Of a DNA stretch of 5,480 nt, positions 1 to 5,480 are shown one piece after another. Within the stretch, counting starts at the first letter, position 1. Every line of letters starts with the position of its first letter. Both the position numbers and the translations under genes were made by a program. The DNA is from an uncultured Lachnospira sp. (lineage in GTDB: Bacteria > Bacillota > Clostridia > Lachnospirales > Lachnospiraceae), in the NCBI GenBank assembly GCA_900772425.1, contig CAAHEK010000302.1:1-5480 (forward strand), written 5' to 3'. The notes beneath the pieces are model-generated. The model had not been told where the DNA came from, did not search any database, and was given only the letters and a program-made list of their open reading frames with translations.

Positions 1-918
1 ATCAATAAATTCATATGTTATATCCTCTTCTTTAGTATATTTGTAATAAAGATGGGATATTGTTGAATAAGACATAGGTATCGCAATAATTATAAGAAAC
101 AATCTCATAATAGTTCTTACAGTACTTAAAACCGACAGATACATAGCACTTCCTATGTATGCCATATCAAGTATTTTGACACCTGCAATAAGTACTATTG
201 AGATAATAAAATAAACTATACCTATAAATAAAGCTATAACAAGATTATAAAATATAAGCGTTGTTATTGTACCAACAGGATGTTTTTTTACAATCTGAAA
301 GCTTTTTTTATAGCTTTCCCTAAAGCCACGCCCCTCAAGAGTAAATACATTAAAAGTGTATATTCCTATGATTACCACAAAATATATAAGTGCAATAACA
401 AGAAGAACTGTACCCTTAACATACCATTTATTATGGAAAATGTATTTTCTTATCAGACTTACAGTTGTTCCCGACAATAATACATTAAAGCATATTGTAA
501 CATTTACTCCTATTATAAAAAGAAAATAGAACAAATATAATATTATGCCCCTTACGTTAAGCATCTTCTTGGAATTCTGTAAAGCGCCATACATTGAATC
601 TATTATAGATGCGTTAAGATTCCTTCTTTTTGTCTCAAAGCATACCGCAAGAAATGCCATTTCATATGTACAATATGCAACAAAAAGGACAATAGCCAAA
701 AGGATTATTGCAATTACTACAGGATTCGTAATGACTCTTATTATATATTCATTTGTAAGATACCTGATGCCTGCAGCCCTCATGCCTATATTAATCAGCA
801 AAATAACTAAAGGATAAACTACAGAAACGGCAACCATCTTGTATATAAGTTCAAATAATACAATATGCTTGCCGCTTTCTAACAACAGGCGTAAATCTCT
901 TTTTAACTTATTAATCAT
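1..918 (-). CDS. Membrane domain of a probable glycerophosphodiester phosphodiesterase (partial, C-terminus off the left edge)
   Basis: An open frame of 306 codons runs from ATG at 918 to the window edge without a stop. The ATG is preceded by AGAGG (925-929) at 6-nt spacing, a normal ribosome binding site. The visible protein is strongly hydrophobic, with about six membrane segments near residues 19-45, 66-92, 124-148, 169-193, 216-248 and 258-283. It has no signal peptide. The opening (LFELIYKM near 21, a Pro near 36, RYLTNEYI near 52-59, NPVVIAI near 65, YEMAF near 85) and the RESYKKSFQIVKKHP stretch near 200-214 match my memory of the GPDPase membrane domain (Pfam GPDPase_memb). In that family this N-terminal domain precedes a cytoplasmic or surface GDPD catalytic domain that hydrolyses glycerophosphodiesters to glycerol-3-phosphate and an alcohol. 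The catalytic half would lie beyond coordinate 1, so the enzymatic function is inferred, not seen. A stand-alone membrane protein is the alternative. It lies 69 bp downstream of the CmpB-family gene on the same strand. Confidence 0.75.
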   Translation of the reverse strand, partial: MINKLKRDLRLLLESGKHIVLFELIYKMVAVSVVYPLVILLINIGMRAAGIRYLTNEYIIRVITNPVVIAIILLAIVLFVAYCTYEMAFLAVCFETKRRNLNASIIDSMYGALQNSKKMLNVRGIILYLFYFLFIIGVNVTICFNVLLSGTTVSLIRKYIFHNKWYVKGTVLLVIALIYFVVIIGIYTFNVFTLEGRGFRESYKKSFQIVKKHPVGTITTLIFYNLVIALFIGIVYFIISIVLIAGVKILDMAYIGSAMYLSVLSTVRTIMRLFLIIIAIPMSYSTISHLYYKYTKEEDITYEFID

Positions 919-987
919 TACGCACCTCTGTACTTTTTAATTATATTTCAGATTATTTATTAAGATTTCATTCCACATTAACTATTT

Positions 988-1590
988 CTATTCTCTGTGA
1001 AAAACTTCTGCTATCTTACCGGTTCTTTCCATAATGCAGGCTGATAATCTTCCCTTGCTTAATCTCTCAGCAAAATGGTATCCAAAATCACAAATATATG
1101 AAACAACCAGAACAATAGCAATAACAGATACAACTCTTGTATCTATTGCAAACACCAGATTTTCCACCAATCTGTTAAACACCCCGAATATAAATACTGC
1201 AAGGAATCCCCATGCAAGTGTGCTTTCAAGACATAAAATGCCTTTATAGTTAAACTTTAAATGGTCATAATTCCACCAAACTTCGCCAAACAGCTTTAAC
1301 ATAACCTGTGCTGTAAGATATTCAAATGCTGTTGCACATATACAGCCTGCAATATATAAAGCAATATAATTATGCTCTATAGGTGCAAATATATTATAAG
1401 CAATAAATGTTCCAAATCCATAAATAACGCAGAACGGAAGCTTTGCAAATCCTCTGTTCTCCCAGTATCCAAGCTGTTTTCTGATAACAACACATTCCAT
1501 TGCCCAGCCGCAGAAACTGTATATAAAAAACCATACAACAAGCTGGCTTAAATTCATCCCTCTAAAAATAAAATTCATTATGTTAAACAT
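988..1590 (-). CDS. CmpB/DUF1113-family integral membrane protein ('putative ABC transporter permease')
   Basis: This 200-residue polytopic membrane protein carries the signature pattern of the Firmicute family usually labelled ABC_trans_CmpB (formerly DUF1113). The visible elements are FFIYSFCGWAMEC (21-33), NRGF (45-48), PFCVIYGFG (52-60), EYLT (90-93), FGEVWWNY (101-108) and GILCLES (117-123). About five hydrophobic segments lie near 15-34, 53-70, 74-97, 120-140 and 145-166, followed by a basic C-terminal tail. The 'ABC permease' name is a database label: there is no ATPase or binding-protein gene next to it here, and the molecular function is unknown. The start is slightly uncertain. ATG at 1590 has AAAGG only 2 nt upstream and GAAAGGG (1604-1610) 13 nt upstream, neither at ideal spacing. 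Met5 (1578) and Met12 (1557) are no better placed. The gene begins 32 bp after the pgsA-like stop and probably shares its transcript. Confidence 0.85.
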   Translation of the reverse strand: MFNIMNFIFRGMNLSQLVVWFFIYSFCGWAMECVVIRKQLGYWENRGFAKLPFCVIYGFGTFIAYNIFAPIEHNYIALYIAGCICATAFEYLTAQVMLKLFGEVWWNYDHLKFNYKGILCLESTLAWGFLAVFIFGVFNRLVENLVFAIDTRVVSVIAIVLVVSYICDFGYHFAERLSKGRLSACIMERTGKIAEVFHRE

Positions 1591-1622
1591 AACCTTTATT
1601 ATGCCCTTTCATTATACTCAGA

Positions 1623-2228
1623 TTAATATAAAACCTTATCCTGATTTCCGGATTTATCATCTATAATCATAATAAAATATATTCTGATGTACATTACAAA
1701 CGATAAGGTAAGTGCTGCCGCACATATGATAAGTAATACGCTCTGTAAAACCTTATCCATATACGGAAATGCAACTAAAGCAAGCATGCATACATACAAA
1801 ACAGCTGTTGAAACCTTTCCGTACCACTTGGCACCATTAAGCCTTCTGTGGACAAGCTTCATAACAAAAAAACCGAGAACAGCCATAACAATTTCCTTAA
1901 AAATAAGATATATGACAAGCAGATACATATATCTTATATTAAGAGTTAATGCCGCAAGCATCGCAAGCTGCATAAGCTTATCCGCAACAGGATCAATTAT
2001 CCTTCCCAAATCAGTAATCATATTGCATCTTCTGGCAATCTGTCCATCAAGGAAATCTGTCATCCCCGATAAAAGTACAATTCCTGTAGCCATATAATAA
2101 TCCTTCGGCTCCCCTGCTGTAAAATATACATATAAAAACAAAGGAACCAAAAGAATTCTGATATAACATAATACATTAGGAAGCTTAAAAAGATCTGCAA
2201 TCTCAAACTTAAACTTCATATCAAACAA
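1623..2228 (-). CDS. pgsA: CDP-alcohol phosphatidyltransferase, probable phosphatidylglycerophosphate synthase (PgsA)
   Basis: This 201-residue membrane enzyme contains the complete CDP-alcohol phosphatidyltransferase motif DG(x)2AR(x)8G(x)3D(x)3D at residues 61-83, with D61, G62, A65, R66, G75, D79 and D83 all present, plus the preceding D58. The conserved N-terminal LPNVLCYIRILLVP (16-29) is also present, followed by roughly six hydrophobic segments. Enzymes of this size and layout usually transfer a phosphatidyl group from CDP-diacylglycerol to sn-glycerol-3-phosphate, giving phosphatidylglycerophosphate, the precursor of phosphatidylglycerol and cardiolipin, at the cytoplasmic membrane. 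A second phosphatidyl acceptor, or a CDP-alcohol-type cardiolipin synthase activity, cannot be excluded from sequence alone. The start is TTG at 2228, because AGAAAGG lies 5 nt upstream. The next candidate, ATG at 2219, is 14 nt from that site and would shorten the protein by three residues. The gene follows icd by 81 bp and precedes the CmpB-family gene by 32 bp. Confidence 0.88.
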   Translation of the reverse strand: MFDMKFKFEIADLFKLPNVLCYIRILLVPLFLYVYFTAGEPKDYYMATGIVLLSGMTDFLDGQIARRCNMITDLGRIIDPVADKLMQLAMLAALTLNIRYMYLLVIYLIFKEIVMAVLGFFVMKLVHRRLNGAKWYGKVSTAVLYVCMLALVAFPYMDKVLQSVLLIICAAALTLSFVMYIRIYFIMIIDDKSGNQDKVLY

Positions 2229-2233
2229 CTATG

Positions 2234-2240
2234 CCTTTCT
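2234..2240 (-). promoter_or_regulatory. Ribosome binding site selecting a TTG start for the pgsA-like gene
   Basis: AGAAAGG on the minus strand sits 5 nt before TTG at 2228, but 14 nt before the in-frame ATG at 2219. The spacing favours the non-ATG start. This is a spacing argument only; both starts keep all conserved residues. Confidence 0.6.
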
Positions 2241-2265
2241 ACCCAGTAGTAATGAAATTATATCC

Positions 2266-2307
2266 CTGAAAGTAAATCCGGGCATTCCATTCAAAAATCA
2301 CTTTCAG
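2266..2307 (-). repeat. Inverted repeat in the icd-pgsA intergenic gap
   Basis: An 8-bp perfect inverted repeat (CTGAAAGT/ACTTTCAG on the minus strand, extendable by two G-U pairs) begins 2 nt after the icd stop, with a 26-nt loop. No U-run follows the second arm: the downstream RNA reads GGGAUAUAAUUUC. It is therefore not a standard intrinsic terminator. It could be an mRNA stability or processing element between icd and pgsA, or chance. Confidence 0.4.
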
Positions 2308-2309
2308 AA

Positions 2310-3518
2310 TTATAATAATTCATCAAGTGTCTGTTTTACTGCTTTAATAAAATCCTGTGTATTAAGCGTAACAGGATTCTCTAATGTTGTAATAAGAGCT
2401 AAATCCTTAGTCATCTTTCCATCCTCTATAGTCTTAATACAAGCTCTTTCAAGTTTATCAGCAAATTCGCCAAGTTCAGGAATTCCGTCTAACTCTCCTC
2501 TTTTTCTTAATGCACCTGTCCATGCATAGATTGTTGCAATAGGATTAGTAGATGTCTCTTCTCCCTTTAAATGCTTATAATAATGTCTCTGAACTGTTCC
2601 ATGTGCTGCTTCATACTCAAAATATCCGTTAGGTGAAGCAAGAACAGATGTCATCATTGATAATGAACCAAATGCTGTAGCTACCATATCACTCATAACA
2701 TCACCGTCGTAATTCTTGCATGCCCAGATATATCCTCCTTCAGAACGCATAACTCTGGCAACAGCATCATCTATAAGAGTATAGAAATAAGTAATTCCTG
2801 CCTCTTCAAACTTTGTCTTATATTCGTTATCGTAGATTTCCTGGAAAATATCCTTAAATGTATGGTCATATTTCTTAGAAATAGTATCCTTAGTCGCAAA
2901 CCATAAATCCTGCTTTGTATCTAATGCAAAATTAAAGCAGCTTCTTGCAAAACTCTCAATAGAACCATTAAGATTATGCATTCCCTGAAGCACACCTGCT
3001 CCCTTAAAATTATGGATAAGTTCTCTTGTTTCATTTCCGTTCTCATCTGTAAATACAAGTTCTGCCTTACCTGCACCAGGAACTTTCATCTCTGATGCCT
3101 TATAAACATCTCCATATGCATGTCTTGCAATAGTTATAGGCTTCTTCCAATTCTTTACATATGGTTCAATACCTTTTACTATAATAGGAGCTCTGAATAC
3201 TGTACCGTCAAGCATAGCTCTTATTGTACCATTAGGGCTCTTATACATCTCTTTAAGGTTGTACTCTGTCATTCTTGCTGCATTAGGTGTTATTGTTGCA
3301 CATTTAACAGCAACTCCGTATTTCTTTGTTGCCTCCGCAGAATCAACAGTTACCTGGTCGTTAGTCTCATTTCTATGAACAAGTCCAAGGTCGTAATAAT
3401 CTGTTTTAAGGTCAATATAAGGTAAAAGAAGTTCATCCTTAATAAGCTGCCATAAAACTCTAGTCATCTCATCTCCGTCCATCTCAACCAATGGAGTTGT
3501 CATCTTTATCTTTTCCAT
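2310..3518 (-). CDS. icd: NADP-dependent isocitrate dehydrogenase, type II (eukaryote-like)
   Basis: This 402-residue enzyme catalyses isocitrate + NADP+ to 2-oxoglutarate + CO2 + NADPH in the cytoplasm, the oxidative branch that supplies 2-oxoglutarate for glutamate synthesis. It closely resembles the homodimeric eukaryotic/Thermotoga-type subfamily and not the E. coli type. Substrate and metal residues known from human IDH1 are present: T77, S94, N96, R100 and R109 in [18 protein letters not shown]132 in ARHAYGD, Y139, K210, D250, D273 and D277 in [10 protein letters not shown]. The HGTVQRH loop (306-312) with R311 and H312 corresponds to the NADP 2'-phosphate contacts, supporting NADP over NAD. 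Length is normal for the subfamily. The frame is open back to ATG at 3557, but the start is ATG at 3518. It has GAAGGAAAGGA 8 nt upstream, and the upstream 13 codons would read through that site and past the likely transcription start. The gene is divergent from asnB and is first of the leftward series. Confidence 0.97.
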   Translation of the reverse strand: MEKIKMTTPLVEMDGDEMTRVLWQLIKDELLLPYIDLKTDYYDLGLVHRNETNDQVTVDSAEATKKYGVAVKCATITPNAARMTEYNLKEMYKSPNGTIRAMLDGTVFRAPIIVKGIEPYVKNWKKPITIARHAYGDVYKASEMKVPGAGKAELVFTDENGNETRELIHNFKGAGVLQGMHNLNGSIESFARSCFNFALDTKQDLWFATKDTISKKYDHTFKDIFQEIYDNEYKTKFEEAGITYFYTLIDDAVARVMRSEGGYIWACKNYDGDVMSDMVATAFGSLSMMTSVLASPNGYFEYEAAHGTVQRHYYKHLKGEETSTNPIATIYAWTGALRKRGELDGIPELGEFADKLERACIKTIEDGKMTKDLALITTLENPVTLNTQDFIKAVKQTLDELL

Positions 3519-3526
3519 AATACATA

Positions 3527-3537
3527 TCCTTTCCTTC
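3527..3537 (-). promoter_or_regulatory. Ribosome binding site fixing the icd start
   Basis: The purine-rich GAAGGAAAGGA on the minus strand ends 8 nt before ATG at 3518. It decides the start over the upstream in-frame ATG at 3557, which would give a 415-residue form with 13 extra residues unlike the family. A nearer ATG at 3524-3526 is out of frame. Confidence 0.8.
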
Positions 3538-3568
3538 ACTATATATTCTTGCCACAAATGTGCATTTT

Positions 3569-3597
3569 ATTATACTTTATAGCAAAACCAGTATAAA
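3569..3597 (-). promoter_or_regulatory. Predicted sigma-A promoter for icd
   Basis: A perfect -10 TATAAT (minus strand, 3569-3574) is separated by 17 nt from TTTATA (3592-3597), a 4/6 match to the -35 consensus. Transcription would start near 3562, giving a leader of about 44 nt that contains the strong icd ribosome binding site. It is the best-spaced minus-strand candidate in the intergenic region and probably serves the downstream genes too. Confidence 0.6.
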
Positions 3598-3604
3598 CTG
3601 CTAT
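3579..3604. repeat. Interrupted dyad overlapping the icd -35
   Basis: The right arm ACTGCTAT (3597-3604) is the reverse complement of ATAGC (3579-3583) plus AGT (3590-3592), with six bases inserted in the left arm. The core is CAGT-ATAA-ACTG (3589-3600). It covers the predicted icd -35 and could be an operator, but the arms are short in AT-rich DNA and no known regulator motif is recognised. Confidence 0.3.
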
Positions 3605-3693
3605 CTATTATAAATTATTTATTAAACTTTGTAAATCCTTGCTGTAGGTATTGTTAAATGTTTATTTTTTTGTCTATTAACTTAAGCAAAAAC

Positions 3694-3722
3694 TTGTATT
3701 AGCATTTTTAGTCTGATATAAT
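3694..3722 (+). promoter_or_regulatory. Predicted sigma-A promoter with extended -10 for asnB
   Basis: TTGTAT (3694-3699), a 3/6 match to the -35 consensus keeping TTG, is followed after exactly 17 nt by a perfect TATAAT (3717-3722). TG at 3714-3715 makes a TGnTATAAT extended -10. Transcription would start near 3729, leaving a leader of about 53 nt. A second TATAAT at 3761-3766 is too close to the ribosome binding site to be used. Confidence 0.7.
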
Positions 3723-3754
3723 TTAATCAATTTGTTTATGGCAAATATTAATCA
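3723..3754 (+). repeat. Heptamer direct repeat flanking a small inverted repeat in the asnB leader
   Basis: TTAATCA occurs at 3723-3729 and again at 3748-3754, 25 bp apart. Between them ATTTG (3730-3734) and CAAAT (3742-3746) form a 5-bp inverted repeat with a 7-nt loop. The arrangement begins right after the -10 and covers the probable start of transcription, so it could be an operator or a weak leader hairpin. Chance is possible given the AT content. Confidence 0.3.
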
Positions 3755-3767
3755 TTTCAGTATAATT

Positions 3768-3774
3768 AAGGAGG
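3768..3774 (+). promoter_or_regulatory. Strong ribosome binding site of asnB
   Basis: AAGGAGG sits 7 nt before ATG at 3782, a near-perfect Shine-Dalgarno. It fixes the start so that Cys2, the essential amidotransferase nucleophile, follows the initiator Met. Confidence 0.92.
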
Positions 3775-3781
3775 AATTGAC

Positions 3782-5480
3782 ATGTGTGGATTTGCTGGAT
3801 TTACAGGCTACCTTGAAAACGGTGAAGAAGTTCTTACAAACATGATGAACAGAATTATTCACAGAGGTCCTGATAGTGCCGGACAATATATAGATAACAA
3901 AGCATATATGGGATTCAGACGACTTTCAATTATCGATTTGGATAACGGAAGCCAGCCTATGTATAACGAAAACAAGAAAATAGTAATTACCTTTAATGGT
4001 GAAATATATAATTACCAGGATCTTCGTAAGGACTTAATCGAAAAAGGCCATGTATTTGCTAACAATTCAGATACAGAGGTACTTATTCATTCTTATGAGG
4101 AGTACGGTGAAGACATGCTTAATAAGTTAAGAGGCATGTTTGCATTTGTAATCTGGGACAGCGAAAAGGAGACTTTATTCGGAGCAAGAGATTTCTTTGG
4201 TATCAAACCATTTTATTATTCAGTTGTTGACAACAATATTATATATGGTTCTGAGATTAAAAGTATCTTAGAGCATCCTGCATATAAGAAGGAAGTTAAT
4301 GAAACAGCCCTTGAAAATTATCTTACTTTCCAGTACTCAGTTCTTCCTGAAACATTCTTTAAGGGAATATACAAGCTCATGCCGGGACATTGCTTCACTT
4401 TCCATAACGGAGAGCTAAATATTAAAAGATACTGGGAACCAACTTTTGATGCTGACAATAATAAATCCCTTGATGATTTTGTTGCAGAAATCGATGATGT
4501 TATGCATGACTCTGTAGAACATCACAAAATCAGTGATGTTGAAGTAGGTTCATTCCTTTCAAGCGGTGTTGACTCAAGCTATGTGGCTGCAACCTTTAAC
4601 GGTGACAAGACATTTACTGTTGGTTTTGATTATGAAAAATATAACGAAATAGACTATGCTAAAGCGTTATCAGAAAAGATACAGATTGACAATTATTCAA
4701 AACTTGTATCAAGCGAAGAATACTGGAATGCAATCCCTAAAATCCAGTATCATATGGATGAGCCTTTAGCAGATCCTGCTGCCATAGCACTCTACTTTGT
4801 AAGCCAGACAGCAGCAAAGCATGTTAAGGTTGCCATGTCCGGCGAGGGAGCTGATGAATTCTTCGGTGGATATAACATTTACAGAGAACCTCTTGACCTT
4901 GCAGGTTTCCAGAAACTTCCTCATTGTCTTAGAAAAGGCCTTGCAAATATTGCTTCTGCTCTTCCATTCAAATTTAAAGGAAAGAATTTCCTTATAAGAG
5001 CAAGCAAGTCGGTTGAGGAAAGATTTATCGGTAACGCATTCATGTTTAATGAAAAAGAACGTTCTAAGATTCTTAAAAGACCTACAGGCAAGTATAATCA
5101 TTGTGAACTTACAAAGCCTTTTTATGATAAGGTTAAGAATCTTGATGATGTTACTAAGATGCAGTATATAGATATTAATTTCTGGCTTATAGGAGATATT
5201 CTTCTTAAAGCAGATAAGATGAGTATGGCTCATTCATTAGAGGTCCGTGTACCATTCCTTGACCGCGAAGTATTTGATGTTGCCCGTACAATACCAACTA
5301 AGTATAAAGTAAATAAGCACAATACCAAGTACGCAATGCGTATGGCTGCACACAGACATCTTCCTGATATGGTTGCAGAAAAGAAGAAGCTCGGTTTCCC
5401 TGTTCCAATCCGTATCTGGCTTAAAGATGAGAAGTATTACAACATGATTAAAAAAGCTTTCACAAGTGAAGCTGCCAAAA
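3782..5480 (+). CDS. asnB: Asparagine synthase, glutamine-hydrolysing (partial, C-terminus off the right edge)
   Basis: The frame is open for 566 codons from ATG 3782 to the window edge; family members usually run to about 610-630 residues, so roughly the last tenth is missing. AsnB makes asparagine from aspartate, glutamine and ATP, releasing glutamate, AMP and PPi, in the cytoplasm. The N-terminal class II glutaminase domain (about 1-200) has the nucleophile C2 exposed after Met removal, RRLSIIDL (46-53), NGEIYN (72-77), SDTE (96-99) and ARDFFGIKP (135-143). The synthetase domain has the PP-loop SSGVDSS (260-266) that binds ATP pyrophosphate, SGEGADEFFGGY (353-364), and the KADKMSMAHSLEVRVPFLD block (476-494). 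The presence of C2 and the glutaminase domain argues for AsnB rather than ammonia-dependent AsnA, and the PP-loop domain separates it from GlmS or PurF. A specialised amidotransferase acting on a peptide or sugar is possible but less likely. It is divergent from icd and has its own promoter candidate. Confidence 0.95.
   Translation, partial: MCGFAGFTGYLENGEEVLTNMMNRIIHRGPDSAGQYIDNKAYMGFRRLSIIDLDNGSQPMYNENKKIVITFNGEIYNYQDLRKDLIEKGHVFANNSDTEVLIHSYEEYGEDMLNKLRGMFAFVIWDSEKETLFGARDFFGIKPFYYSVVDNNIIYGSEIKSILEHPAYKKEVNETALENYLTFQYSVLPETFFKGIYKLMPGHCFTFHNGELNIKRYWEPTFDADNNKSLDDFVAEIDDVMHDSVEHHKISDVEVGSFLSSGVDSSYVAATFNGDKTFTVGFDYEKYNEIDYAKALSEKIQIDNYSKLVSSEEYWNAIPKIQYHMDEPLADPAAIALYFVSQTAAKHVKVAMSGEGADEFFGGYNIYREPLDLAGFQKLPHCLRKGLANIASALPFKFKGKNFLIRASKSVEERFIGNAFMFNEKERSKILKRPTGKYNHCELTKPFYDKVKNLDDVTKMQYIDINFWLIGDILLKADKMSMAHSLEVRVPFLDREVFDVARTIPTKYKVNKHNTKYAMRMAAHRHLPDMVAEKKKLGFPVPIRIWLKDEKYYNMIKKAFTSEAAK

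Larger units (their letters stand above)
3519..3781. other. Divergent icd-asnB intergenic regulatory region
   Basis: This 263-bp non-coding stretch between two divergent starts contains one promoter candidate per direction, with the -35 elements about 96 bp apart. Between them the DNA is very AT-rich, with a run of seven T at 3665-3671. I see no tRNA, no T-box (the asnB leader is only about 50 nt), no riboswitch fold and no open frame of interest. Confidence 0.8.

Noticed and set aside
280..817. Two plus-strand open frames of 66 and 90 codons
   Set aside because: Both are antisense to the continuous 306-codon GDPD membrane-domain frame and show no recognisable protein features.
1583..1612. 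A nine-codon minus-strand mini-frame overlapping the CmpB-family start
   Set aside because: It has no ribosome binding site upstream and is short enough to be chance; translational coupling was considered but nothing supports it.
1034..2097. Plus-strand frames at 1034-1249 and 1687-2097
   Set aside because: They are shadows of the CmpB-family and pgsA-like genes, which carry clear family motifs on the other strand.
3120..3425. A 101-codon plus-strand frame
   Set aside because: It is antisense to icd in a region encoding its conserved active-site residues and has no family resemblance.
3519..3557. N-terminal extension of icd to the ATG at 3557
   Set aside because: The extra 13 codons cover the strong ribosome binding site and nearly reach the predicted transcription start at 3562, and the family begins at the 3518 Met.
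3761..3766. TATAAT as an alternative asnB -10
   Set aside because: Transcription would begin within the ribosome binding site, and there is no -35 at proper spacing.
3519..3781. T-box or other riboswitch for asnB
   Set aside because: The leader from the predicted start is only about 53 nt, there is no terminator/antiterminator pair, and no T-box conserved sequence is seen.
4766..5233. A 155-codon open frame antisense to asnB
   Set aside because: It lies wholly within the well-conserved asnB frame, resembles no protein family, and has a composition typical of a reverse-frame shadow.

Overview
The window is AT-rich, gene-dense chromosomal DNA from a low-GC Firmicute, most likely an anaerobic Clostridia or Lachnospiraceae-type gut organism. 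That assignment is an inference from base composition, strong AGGAGG-like ribosome binding sites, a eukaryote-like (type II) NADP isocitrate dehydrogenase, a CmpB/DUF1113-type membrane protein and a membrane-anchored GDPD protein, all typical of that group. No rRNA, tRNA, CRISPR array, insertion sequence or phage gene is visible.

Layout. Four genes read leftward on the minus strand. From right to left these are icd (3518 to 2310), a CDP-alcohol phosphatidyltransferase resembling PgsA (2228 to 1623), a CmpB/DUF1113-family integral membrane protein (1590 to 988), and the N-terminal membrane domain of a probable glycerophosphodiester phosphodiesterase (918 to the left edge, truncated). The gaps between them are 81, 32 and 69 bp, with no convincing terminator, so they could share a transcript that starts at a promoter upstream of icd. 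Reading rightward from 3782 is asnB, a glutamine-hydrolysing asparagine synthetase cut off by the right edge after 566 residues.

The only sizeable non-coding stretch is the 263 bp between the divergent icd and asnB starts (3519-3781). It holds a good sigma-A-type promoter candidate for each direction, a dyad over the icd -35, and a small hairpin and heptamer repeat in the short asnB leader.

Functional themes. Icd makes 2-oxoglutarate and NADPH, which feed glutamate and glutamine synthesis. AsnB uses glutamine to make asparagine. The divergent pair therefore sits at the carbon/nitrogen junction and may be co-regulated. The three genes downstream of icd are all membrane proteins. Two concern glycerophospholipid synthesis or turnover, which gives a weak context clue for the uncharacterised CmpB-family protein between them. 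I see no clearly new biological system; the findings are mainly context and regulatory observations.
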